Below, piece after piece: positions 1 through 5,749 of a DNA stretch of 13,043 bases; positions within the stretch are counted from its first letter, which is position 1, and each line of letters opens with the position of its first letter. The notes below the pieces were generated by a model that worked only from the letters and a program-made list of their open reading frames with translations, was not told the origin of the DNA and ran no database searches. Position numbers and translations under genes: made by a program. Source of the DNA: Actinomycetota bacterium. Its GTDB lineage: Bacteria > Actinomycetota > Humimicrobiia > Humimicrobiales > Humimicrobiaceae. Location of the stretch: assembly GCA_023475715.1 (NCBI GenBank), contig JAMCVO010000720.1:1-13043 (forward strand), in the 5' to 3' direction.

Positions 1-19
1 TCATTAGTAAATTTATAAA

Positions 20-38
20 GCTTATACAAAGTATAAGC
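20..38. promoter_or_regulatory. Perfect 8-bp inverted repeat just before vsr
   Basis: GCTTATAC at 20-27 and its exact reverse complement GTATAAGC at 31-38 are separated by AAA, ending 5 nt before the vsr ATG. A dyad this close to the start of a restriction-modification operon could be an operator or a small mRNA hairpin hiding the start codon. The AGGA at 39-42 is too close to the ATG to be a normal ribosome site. The left side is cut by the window edge, so the promoter cannot be judged. Function is inferred; the symmetry is seen directly. Confidence 0.5.
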
Positions 39-43
39 AGGAT

Positions 44-454
44 ATGACTCATTTAACGAAAGAGCAGAGAAGCTACTGCATGTCACAAATAAGGAGCAAG
101 AATACAAAAGCAGAGATAAAACTTAGAAAATGCCTGTATGGCAATGGTTTAAGAAATTATAAAATACATAATAATGTGTTGGGTAAACCTGACATATTCT
201 TTTCGAAGAAAAAAATTGCTATATTTATAGATGGCTGTTTTTGGCACAAATGCCCAAAATGTTTCGTCAGGCCGAAATCAAAAAATGAATATTGGGATAA
301 AAAGATAGACAAAAATGTTTTAAGAGATAAAAATGTAACTAAAGAGCTTAAAAAGTTAGGATTTACGGTCTTGCGTTTCTGGGAACATGAAATTGAAAAG
401 GAGATTGAAAGCTGCTGGGCTAAGTTTTTAAAAATTTATGAAAAAAATATATAA
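44..454 (+). CDS. vsr: Very short patch repair (Vsr) endonuclease
   Basis: 136-aa protein of the Vsr family, which nicks DNA 5' of the T in T:G mismatches left when 5-methylcytosine deaminates, so that the original C can be restored. The N-terminal segment (residues 4-24, ending in IRSKNTKAE) matches the family start. GKPD at 47-50 holds the catalytic aspartate (D50). GCFWHKC at 64-70 holds the catalytic histidine H68, the Phe-Trp pair that wedges into DNA, and zinc-ligand cysteines, with another Cys at 73. VLRFWEHEI at 109-117 is the conserved C-terminal strand and helix. Length is normal and nothing essential is missing. The first ATG is chosen because the family's N-terminal basic segment lies upstream of the second Met (residue 13). 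The end overlaps the methyltransferase gene by 17 nt, the expected partner, because Vsr repairs damage that the methylase causes. Confidence 0.93.
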   Translation: MTHLTKEQRSYCMSQIRSKNTKAEIKLRKCLYGNGLRNYKIHNNVLGKPDIFFSKKKIAIFIDGCFWHKCPKCFVRPKSKNEYWDKKIDKNVLRDKNVTKELKKLGFTVLRFWEHEIEKEIESCWAKFLKIYEKNI

Positions 455-1388
455 AACAATAGATTTGTTTGCAGGTATAGGAGGAATAAGAAAAGGATTT
501 GAAGATGCAGGATTTGAAACGGTATTTGCAAATGATTTCGATAAGTACTGTAAGATAACCTATGACCTAAATTTTAATAATCCAAAACTTAATTGTGAAG
601 ACGTCTGGGATTTGACAAAAAAGGAACTACCAAAATTTGACTTTCTTCTTGCTGGTTTTCCATGCCAAGCGTTTTCTATAGCTGGGTACAGACGTGGATT
701 TAATGATGTTAAAGGGAGAGGAAACCTTTTTTTTGCTATTAAGCAAATATTAGAAAAATATCAACCTATAGGATTTTTGCTTGAAAATGTAAAAAATTTA
801 AAATCTCATGATAAAGGCAAGACATTTAAGGTTATTATGAGCAATCTTTCAAGCATAGGGTATTATATGCCTGAACCAGCAGTATTAAATAGTATGGATT
901 ACGGTAATGTACCCCAAACAAGAGAAAGAATTTATATTGTTGGATTTAAAAACAAAAAATATGCTGAAAGATTTCGATTTCCTGAAAAAATAAAATTGAC
1001 AACCCAATTAAAAGATATTTTAGATAAAAATGTAGATGATAAATTTTATTATAATGGAAAACCATTGTATGAAAAAATAAAAGATCATATAGGATCGAAT
1101 AGTGTTTACCAATGGAGAAGAATATATGTAAGGGAAAATAAAAAGGGTGTGGTGCCGACTTTAACGGCAAATATGGGTATGGGTGGTCATAATGTACCCA
1201 TAATCAAAGATGAAAAAGGTATTAGAAAACTAACACCACGAGAATGCGCAAGGGCACAGGGATATCCAGATAATTTTGTACTGCCAGACAGTATAAACAT
1301 GTCCCAGCTTTATAAACAAATAGGAAATTCAGTATCTGTTTCAGTATTGAAAAGAATCGCAGAACAGATTAAAATTGCAATAGATTAA
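438..1388 (+). CDS. DNA (cytosine-5) methyltransferase of a type II R-M system
   Basis: 316-aa C5-cytosine methyltransferase that transfers a methyl group from SAM to C5 of cytosine in a specific site, protecting host DNA from the partner nuclease. All diagnostic motifs occur in order: motif I DLFAGIGG (9-16, SAM binding), motif IV GFPCQAFS (73-80) with nucleophile C76, motif VI ENV (116-118), motif VIII QTRERIYIVG (160-169), motif IX RKLTPRECARAQGYP (263-277) and motif X QIGNSV (294-299). The target-recognition region is short (about 170-260) and contains WRRIYVRENK and PTLTANMGMGGHN; specificity cannot be read from it. The protein is compact but complete. It starts inside the vsr gene with no visible Shine-Dalgarno, suggesting translational coupling. 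The next gene begins 4 nt after the stop. Whether it acts as part of a full R-M system depends on the downstream nuclease call. Confidence 0.96.
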   Translation: MKKIYKTIDLFAGIGGIRKGFEDAGFETVFANDFDKYCKITYDLNFNNPKLNCEDVWDLTKKELPKFDFLLAGFPCQAFSIAGYRRGFNDVKGRGNLFFAIKQILEKYQPIGFLLENVKNLKSHDKGKTFKVIMSNLSSIGYYMPEPAVLNSMDYGNVPQTRERIYIVGFKNKKYAERFRFPEKIKLTTQLKDILDKNVDDKFYYNGKPLYEKIKDHIGSNSVYQWRRIYVRENKKGVVPTLTANMGMGGHNVPIIKDEKGIRKLTPRECARAQGYPDNFVLPDSINMSQLYKQIGNSVSVSVLKRIAEQIKIAID

Positions 1389-1392
1389 TAAC

Positions 1393-2520
1393 ATGTTTCT
1401 CAATAAGCAGGCTCCAAGCGAAATAAATTATTATAAAAAATTATTAAAAATTGCAGGCTCATTGTCTAACTTATTTTCTGACAATGATGTGCCATATCTT
1501 TATTATAGGTATGTTGAAAATCTTTTCTGCAAGGCTTTTGGTGCAAAGAATCTTTCGCGCTCAGATTTGTCCGCAGATGCTTCAAAAAATAATCTTGGAC
1601 TAGGAATAAAAACATTTATTCACAAAAATGGGAATGGTTTTGAAAAAATCACAGAGCTTGATACGGAAATGGAATTATTAAGAGATTTAGGTACTGAAGA
1701 TATGGTTAAAAGGATTTCAGAAATTAGAAATGAAAGAATAGCTATTACAAAAAGAACATTCGGATTAGAAGATATAATCTACCATTGTGTCACACGAAAA
1801 CCTAGTAAAATTCTTATATATGAAGTTCCGATGGATAAAGTGAACATAGATAAAATACAAGTTAAATCTAGAAAAGGAACTGTTATTAACTTCAATGATG
1901 ACAAAAATGAATACAAATTTTATTTATCAAAAAGTACTCTTTTAAAAAGGTTTGCTCCGATTGAATCTCCAATAGAATTTGATGTAGATATTTTAAGCGA
2001 TCCGTTTAAAGAGCTTGAGAAGCTGTTAGAAGATGTTACGGAATTGGCAGTTCCCTCTACTCAAGAATACGATCAGGTAATTTTACCACTCTACTCTTAT
2101 AAAGATGGAAAACCGTATGTATATCCAAAAAGCGGACTGAATATCTGGAATGCTGGAGGTAGACCAAGAGATTTGGGAGAAGTTTACATTAGAATTCCTT
2201 CATGGACACACGAAATTTTTCCCAACTTTTTTCCATCAAGAAATATAAAGTTTACGCTTATTAAGCCAGATGGAAATATCATGAGTGCAAAAGTATGCCA
2301 GGATAATTCAAAAGCGCTAATGTCGGACCCTAACAATAAATTAGGTGAATGGCTTTTAAGAACAGTATTAAACTTAAAAGAAGGAGAAGTATTGACATAC
2401 GAAAAGCTTGAAGAGCTAGGAATTGATAGTGTTGTAATAACTAAAAAAGCAGAAGATAAATTTAATATTGATTTTGCTAAAACTGGTTCTTACGAGGAGT
2501 TTAAAAACAGTATTGATTAG
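1393..2520 (+). CDS. Probable type II restriction endonuclease with B3-like C-terminal domain
   Basis: 375-aa protein 4 nt behind the methyltransferase, the usual place for its cognate endonuclease. The C-terminal part (about 225-360: LPLYSYKDG, SGLNIWNAGGRPRD, EVYIRIPSW, FFPSRNIKFTLI, CQDNSKALMS) resembles, from memory, the B3-like DNA-recognition domain attached to NgoAVII/NgoFVII-type restriction enzymes. The N-terminal part differs from the phospholipase-D nuclease of those enzymes: no HxKx4D motif is visible. Instead DLSAD (58-62) followed by GLGIKTF (69-75) looks like a candidate D...xxK nuclease core, with D58/D62, K73 and possibly E42 in a preceding helix. The catalytic assignment is inference. 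AT-rich codon use matches the two genes upstream, so the three probably travelled together. Other possibility: a non-restriction DNA-binding protein, less likely given the position. Confidence 0.72.
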   Translation: MFLNKQAPSEINYYKKLLKIAGSLSNLFSDNDVPYLYYRYVENLFCKAFGAKNLSRSDLSADASKNNLGLGIKTFIHKNGNGFEKITELDTEMELLRDLGTEDMVKRISEIRNERIAITKRTFGLEDIIYHCVTRKPSKILIYEVPMDKVNIDKIQVKSRKGTVINFNDDKNEYKFYLSKSTLLKRFAPIESPIEFDVDILSDPFKELEKLLEDVTELAVPSTQEYDQVILPLYSYKDGKPYVYPKSGLNIWNAGGRPRDLGEVYIRIPSWTHEIFPNFFPSRNIKFTLIKPDGNIMSAKVCQDNSKALMSDPNNKLGEWLLRTVLNLKEGEVLTYEKLEELGIDSVVITKKAEDKFNIDFAKTGSYEEFKNSID

Positions 2521-2582
2521 GGAGATGAAGAAGTTGCCTCATAATTCCTAATCATGGGTGATAATAAATCCATACATTGCTA

Positions 2583-2687
2583 TTATATTCCCAATAGCTG
2601 TTTTTTCTTTTGATCAAATTCTTTTGAAGTTACAATACCTTTATTTTTTAGTTCGTAAAGTTTTGCTAAATAATCCAATGAATCACT
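2583..2687 (-). pseudogene. SHOCT-domain tail in a frame shifted from the upstream HTH gene
   Basis: Reading the minus strand from 2687 to the TAA at 2583-2585 gives 34 residues containing LAKLYELKNKGIVTSKEFDQ and then KKKQLLGI. This is a near-textbook SHOCT domain (short C-terminal helical hairpin: L..L..L...G..T..EF...K..LLGI). SHOCT domains normally sit at the C-terminus of a larger protein. Here the frame is closed upstream by TGA at 2688-2690 and has no ATG, only a TTG at 2676-2678. The HTH gene ends at 2666-2668, overlapping it. One missing base near 2687 would join the two into a protein of about 95 residues. So this is probably the tail of a frameshifted HTH-SHOCT gene. A 31-aa independent micro-gene starting at TTG is possible but less likely. 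The domain call is firm; the pseudogene reading is inference. Confidence 0.6.
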
Positions 2688-2869
2688 TCACGGTATATTT
2701 TTAGATTTTCTGATGGTGTGTAGACACGCCAAGCGCCACCACTTTTTTCTTTAAAAGGGAATCTAAGTTTTTTTTCTAACCTATAGAAAGTTGCTCTGCC
2801 TAAGTTCAGACCATCTTTTTTAAGATCTGACAATATTTTCCCAACAGTTATGTAATTAAAAGCTCTCAT
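2666..2869 (-). CDS. Small MerR/excisionase-like winged HTH DNA-binding protein
   Basis: 67 residues from the ATG at 2867-2869; an alternative ATG at 2891-2893 would add 8 residues of unlikely sequence. The order TVGKILSDLK, ATFYRLEKKL, GGAWRVYTPSE is the helix-turn-helix plus wing of MerR/excisionase-type regulators, with R-Y-P in the wing as usual. No effector domain or coiled coil follows: the protein stops after YREVIHWII. A SHOCT tail lies immediately downstream in another frame, so this may be the front half of a broken gene. It is alone on the minus strand between the restriction nuclease and the MBL gene, with direct repeats just upstream that could be its own operators. It may be a regulator of the island or a leftover of a mobile element's control gene; the sequence does not decide. 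Confidence 0.6.
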   Translation of the reverse strand: MRAFNYITVGKILSDLKKDGLNLGRATFYRLEKKLRFPFKEKSGGAWRVYTPSENLKIYREVIHWII

Positions 2870-2883
2870 AATATATAACCTAT

Positions 2884-2912
2884 AGTTTAACATAATTTTA
2901 TAAAATTATCAA
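2884..2912 (-). promoter_or_regulatory. Candidate promoter for the HTH gene
   Basis: On the minus strand TTGATA (2912-2907) and TAAACT (2889-2884) are separated by 17 nt, and the -10 ends 14 nt before the ATG at 2869. The -35 matches consensus at 5 of 6 positions, the -10 at 4 of 6. In such AT-rich DNA this is only suggestive, but its position abutting the ATACTTATCA repeats supports it. Confidence 0.35.
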
Positions 2913-2940
2913 TACTTATCATTTTTGCTTATACTTATCA
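2912..2940. repeat. Two direct copies of ATACTTATCA upstream of the HTH gene
   Basis: ATACTTATCA occurs at 2912-2921 and again at 2931-2940, 19 bp start to start (nearly two helical turns, so on about the same DNA face). An inverted core copy TGATAAG lies at 3019-3025. The pair abuts the candidate -35 of the HTH gene, a natural position for autoregulatory operators. The second copy overlaps GCTTATAC (2927-2934), the same 8-mer that forms the dyad in front of vsr. The rest of the 264-nt gap 2894-3157 is AT-rich; I see only a weak promoter-like TTAACA/TAATAA (3125-3152) close to the MBL start and no further gene. Confidence 0.45.
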
Positions 2941-3157
2941 AAATTAAATTAATTCTCGGTAAGATTTTTGTAAATTGCCTATTGCATTTTTTTTGGTAAT
3001 AGTATAAAATGGCGACATTGATAAGCTTGAGTAAATGTGAGTAAAGATATTTGTTCTGCCTCAAATAAATAACTCAGAATAACTAAGCTTCTGTTATTGA
3101 AATTTCTCATAATATACGTTTCTTTTAACAATCAAGAAGCTAGAAATAATAAATCAT

Positions 3158-4054
3158 ATGGCAAATTTACAAATAATCATTTTTGATGTAGAGCATGGAT
3201 TTTGTAGCTATTTACAGTGTCCTAACGGATACTCATTAATAATTGACTGTGGTGGAACATCTGATTTTTCTCCCGTTAAATATTTAAAATCTCATATTAA
3301 TCATTATTTTCCAATAAAACATGATAATTATTTTTTAACAAAATTAGTTGTAACTCATTGCCATGGGGATCATGTAGAAGATGTTGAAAATATATTAAAA
3401 GAGTCCCCTCCAGCAATTTTAACAAGAACTCCATTAAATAATTTTAATACTGATGATATTCAATTAAGAAAAAGAGAAAAAGATGACGAAAATCTAAAAA
3501 TATACCGTGAAGAACTTGATCAAAAATACACAAGCCCTGTGATAAATTATCCAAATTGGGGAATTGTAAAAACTTACTTTTCCTTAACTCCAGATGAAGC
3601 AAGAATAATTGACAAAAATAAGGTTTTAAATAATACAAGTAGGGTTTTGTTAGTTGAATTTGGAGGTAGAAAAGTTTTGTTTACAGGAGATTTAGAAACT
3701 GCAGGGTGGGATGCGTTGATTAATAAATATTCGAACAGTTTTATAAATAAGGTAAAAGGATTAGATGTTTTTATTGCTCCTCATCATGGGCATAAATCTG
3801 CTTTTTCAGAAAATCTTTTTAAAATTATTGGAAGACCATGTATAAATATTATTTCAAAAGATAGTGAAGAAAAAGAAACAAGCGATGTAGATAGTAGATA
3901 TTCTCAAGAAGATTATTCACAAGGAATAACTTTCAAGGATGGTTCTTTAAGGAGATGTTTAACAACAAGAAATGATGGGAGCATTTTTATTACTATTGAA
4001 AATAGTGGTAATTTAAATGTTGAGTTGAGAGATTTAGGTAGTAATATAAAATGA
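3158..4054 (+). CDS. ComEC-like metallo-beta-lactamase-fold hydrolase
   Basis: 298-aa cytoplasmic protein with a metallo-beta-lactamase fold of the stand-alone ComEC/Rec2 C-terminal type. The metal site is visible: THCHGDH at 66-72 (the HxHxDH motif), FTGD at 175-178 giving the bridging aspartate D178, and APHHGH at 207-212 giving the later histidines. The opening strand pair (FDVEHGFCSYL at 9-19, LIIDCGG at 27-33) and LNNTSRVLLVEFGG at 157-170 are typical of the ComEC-like subfamily. There is no signal peptide and no membrane segment, so this is not a competence channel. Members act on nucleic acids, nucleotides or other phosphoesters; the substrate here is unknown. Its TGA stop overlaps the ATG of the next gene (ATGA), so the two proteins are made together. 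No Shine-Dalgarno is visible. The very AT-rich coding sequence differs from the core operon to the right and suggests transfer. Confidence 0.85.
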   Translation: MANLQIIIFDVEHGFCSYLQCPNGYSLIIDCGGTSDFSPVKYLKSHINHYFPIKHDNYFLTKLVVTHCHGDHVEDVENILKESPPAILTRTPLNNFNTDDIQLRKREKDDENLKIYREELDQKYTSPVINYPNWGIVKTYFSLTPDEARIIDKNKVLNNTSRVLLVEFGGRKVLFTGDLETAGWDALINKYSNSFINKVKGLDVFIAPHHGHKSAFSENLFKIIGRPCINIISKDSEEKETSDVDSRYSQEDYSQGITFKDGSLRRCLTTRNDGSIFITIENSGNLNVELRDLGSNIK

Positions 4055-4716
4055 ACGAATTAACTCAGAAGTTTAATCTTTATGATAATCTAGCCTATGT
4101 TTTAGTAGGTCTTTATCAAATATTTATATGGTTGTTATTATATATATTATTATTTGACGGTAAAGCTATAATTTTTTTTGATTTTTTAAAGATAGAATTT
4201 ACTGTTACTTTAATTCTTATTTCTTATTTAGCTGGACATTTAGTACAGGCAATATCGAATATTTTTGGCAAATGGGAAAAAGATAAAAAAGAAGAAAGAA
4301 AGAAAGACCTTTCTTTTGTGATTGATAAGGCGAGAAGCTTCTTTAATTTATCAAAGACTATGCCAGATAGGATTATTTGGCAATATTGTTATCTTTTTGC
4401 TTTATCTAATGACTTCAGTGGCCACGTTACTTTATTTAATTCAATGTATAGTCTATACCGTGGCTTATGGGTGGCATCTTCTAATACGTTTATTATCTCT
4501 ACTATGATTCTATTAATTCAATTAATAGTGTTTTTTATTAGTAAACTTACGATATTCCCAAATTGGAAATTAATACCATTTACTTTAGTTATTTCCGTAT
4601 TTAGCATTATGTTTAACAGAAGAAAAAAACGTTTTTTTAATTATATGAGCGAAAAGACATTAATCACTTTTGATATTCTCTTAAAAATATCAAAAGATAA
4701 AAATATATCAAAGTAA
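4051..4716 (+). CDS. Four-helix membrane protein coupled to the MBL hydrolase, function unknown
   Basis: 221-aa integral membrane protein, no family name recognised. Hydrophobic segments lie at about 12-36, 49-71, 143-165 and 171-187. Between the first and second pairs is a charged cytosolic stretch (74-86, KWEKDKKEERKKD) followed by a soluble domain of about 55 residues (88-142), and a basic C-terminal tail starts at NRRKKR (189-194). The motif YLAGHLVQA (59-67) in helix 2 and the YSLYRGLW-like segment (133-140) look like conserved family marks, from memory of similar uncharacterised proteins in accessory regions. The start codon lies inside the stop of the MBL gene (ATGA), giving translational coupling. 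This suggests that the soluble hydrolase and the membrane protein work together, for instance as enzyme and membrane effector or immunity. That is inference: no enzyme motif is seen in this protein. Confidence 0.8.
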   Translation: MNELTQKFNLYDNLAYVLVGLYQIFIWLLLYILLFDGKAIIFFDFLKIEFTVTLILISYLAGHLVQAISNIFGKWEKDKKEERKKDLSFVIDKARSFFNLSKTMPDRIIWQYCYLFALSNDFSGHVTLFNSMYSLYRGLWVASSNTFIISTMILLIQLIVFFISKLTIFPNWKLIPFTLVISVFSIMFNRRKKRFFNYMSEKTLITFDILLKISKDKNISK

Positions 4717-4854
4717 AACAAATTTACATTTAGATTGGTTTCGATTTAAAATTGTTAATAGTAAATAAAAATTGTTGAATAGATTTTGCTAAGGATTTAT
4801 TAATTTTATACCCTCCCCGTGATTTAGATTTTCAACTAGTCCGATTATTATTTG

Positions 4855-4883
4855 TTGAAAGTCAGATAGAGGTGTGTTATAGT
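4855..4883 (+). promoter_or_regulatory. Promoter for the 110-aa orphan gene (leaderless)
   Basis: TTGAAA (4855-4860) and TATAGT (4878-4883) are separated by exactly 17 nt. The -10 ends 7 nt before the ATG at 4891, so transcription should begin at or next to the start codon. No ribosome-binding site is present, consistent with a leaderless message. The rest of the 174-nt gap 4717-4890 is AT-rich with nothing recognisable beyond two loose copies of AAATTGTT..ATAG near 4750-4785. Confidence 0.72.
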
Positions 4884-4890
4884 CTGCTCA

Positions 4891-5223
4891 ATGAGTAAAC
4901 AAGAAACAGGATGCCGGTATTTCCAGAATGGTCAGACACATGCTGAATTGAAAATTGGGCAGGAATATGTACTCTATGCTTTTCAAACGCGAGTATCACA
5001 TGCACAAATTCCAAAAAGTGGTGAAATTGTTTGTTTTGTAGAGAGAGCACAATTAGAGGCAGAAAAGAGAATAGCTAAAGGAAAATTACCCGTTGGCTCA
5101 GGTTCGGGTCATTGTGGAGGTTGCGGAAAAATGATTGAAACTTATACTTTGCATGAAAATACTCCCGCCCCAAAAGGTCCAAGCAGATCTGGCCGAAACA
5201 GTTACTTTTCTCCAAATTATTAA
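4891..5223 (+). CDS. Hypothetical protein with HCGGC putative metal motif
   Basis: 110 residues, no family recognised. The first 60 residues look like a small beta-rich domain (YVLYAFQTRV at 26-35, GEIVCFVERAQLEAEKR at 44-60). A glycine-rich turn GSGSGHCGGCGK (69-80) follows, with H74, C75 and C78 that could bind a metal together with C8 or C48; only half of a classical zinc ribbon is present. The C-terminus (91-110) is rich in Pro, Ser and Gly and probably unstructured. There is no signal peptide or membrane segment. The gene has its own strong promoter and no leader, and stands alone: the next gene also has its own promoter. Its base composition is less AT-rich than the MBL pair, closer to dnaE. 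The promoter and clean frame make it a real gene; its function is unknown. Confidence 0.75.
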   Translation: MSKQETGCRYFQNGQTHAELKIGQEYVLYAFQTRVSHAQIPKSGEIVCFVERAQLEAEKRIAKGKLPVGSGSGHCGGCGKMIETYTLHENTPAPKGPSRSGRNSYFSPNY

Positions 5224-5248
5224 TTCAAGCTTTCAGATAATTAACGTA

Positions 5249-5277
5249 TTGACAGATAGAATTTTTAATGCTATAAA
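5249..5277 (+). promoter_or_regulatory. Near-consensus promoter for the 127-aa orphan gene (leaderless)
   Basis: A perfect -35 TTGACA (5249-5254) and TATAAA (5272-5277) with exactly 17 nt between. The -10 ends 6 nt before the ATG at 5284, so the transcript should start at or just before the start codon, without a Shine-Dalgarno. It is the best promoter match in the window and has the same geometry as the one at 4855-4883. Confidence 0.8.
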
Positions 5278-5283
5278 CTTAAC

Positions 5284-5667
5284 ATGACAAATCCTAAAGA
5301 AGCGCCTCAACTAGCAGGAACAAGTCAAGAGGCAAAAAATCGAAGGCCGATATTATTTGAATTAAGAATGGAATTTGGCTGCTCACCGTTAGATGGACTG
5401 GATTACGTAAGTCCAAAAGTAGTGAGAGCAATTGGAGCTATTGCTGATATATTTAGAGGGCATGAACACGAACAGGTAGAAACTGCAAGATTAGGAGAGG
5501 CAGTAGAAGCTTCTGGACTAAACCTTCATGAAGAAAATAATGCTCGAAGTCCTCTGGATAAACTTGATTTGCTGCTATGTGCTTATGCTGGATATAAAGA
5601 ATTTTGGGATCAGAAAATTGAAAAAATGCAAAGAGCTGATGAGGAAAGAAAATCTCTTGAATTATAA
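5284..5667 (+). CDS. Hypothetical small acidic helical protein
   Basis: 127 residues, no family recognised. The N-terminal 20 residues are polar and probably flexible. From residue 22 the sequence reads as several helices (LFELRMEFG at 24-32, SPKVVRAIGAIADIF at 43-57, DKLDLLLCAYAGYKEFWDQK at 92-111) and ends in a charged helix rich in Glu, Lys and Arg (110-127). It is acidic overall, with no signal peptide, membrane segment or catalytic motif. A near-consensus promoter with a 6-nt spacing to the ATG indicates a leaderless, probably well-expressed message. It converges with dnaE, whose stop is about 80 nt away. I see no clear terminator hairpin between them. It could be a small regulatory or binding protein, but nothing in the sequence says which. 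Confidence 0.72.
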   Translation: MTNPKEAPQLAGTSQEAKNRRPILFELRMEFGCSPLDGLDYVSPKVVRAIGAIADIFRGHEHEQVETARLGEAVEASGLNLHEENNARSPLDKLDLLLCAYAGYKEFWDQKIEKMQRADEERKSLEL

Positions 5668-5749
5668 TTTAACCTACATTTTCTCATTTCCAATCTATTA
5701 CTTCAATCTATAATCACAGGGTTAAGATACGTATTTTTGCAGAACTAAA

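Noticed and set aside
2515..2553. Inverted repeat GATTAGG / CCTAATC around the end of the restriction gene as a terminator
   Set aside because: The loop is about 25 nt, the stem only 7 bp, and no T tract follows; it is not convincing as an intrinsic terminator.
3158..4054. Competence protein ComEC
   Set aside because: Only the soluble beta-lactamase-like part is present; the competence channel helices are absent, so it is a stand-alone hydrolase.
4051..4716. Reading the membrane protein as a Pycsar/CBASS effector with the MBL enzyme as its partner
   Set aside because: There is no nucleotide cyclase, CD-NTase or nucleotide-sensing domain in the window, so the name is not supported.
5669..5725. 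TTAACC / GGTTAA pair between the convergent orphan gene and dnaE as a shared terminator
   Set aside because: Arms of only 6 bp are separated by 45 nt and there is no adjacent U tract.
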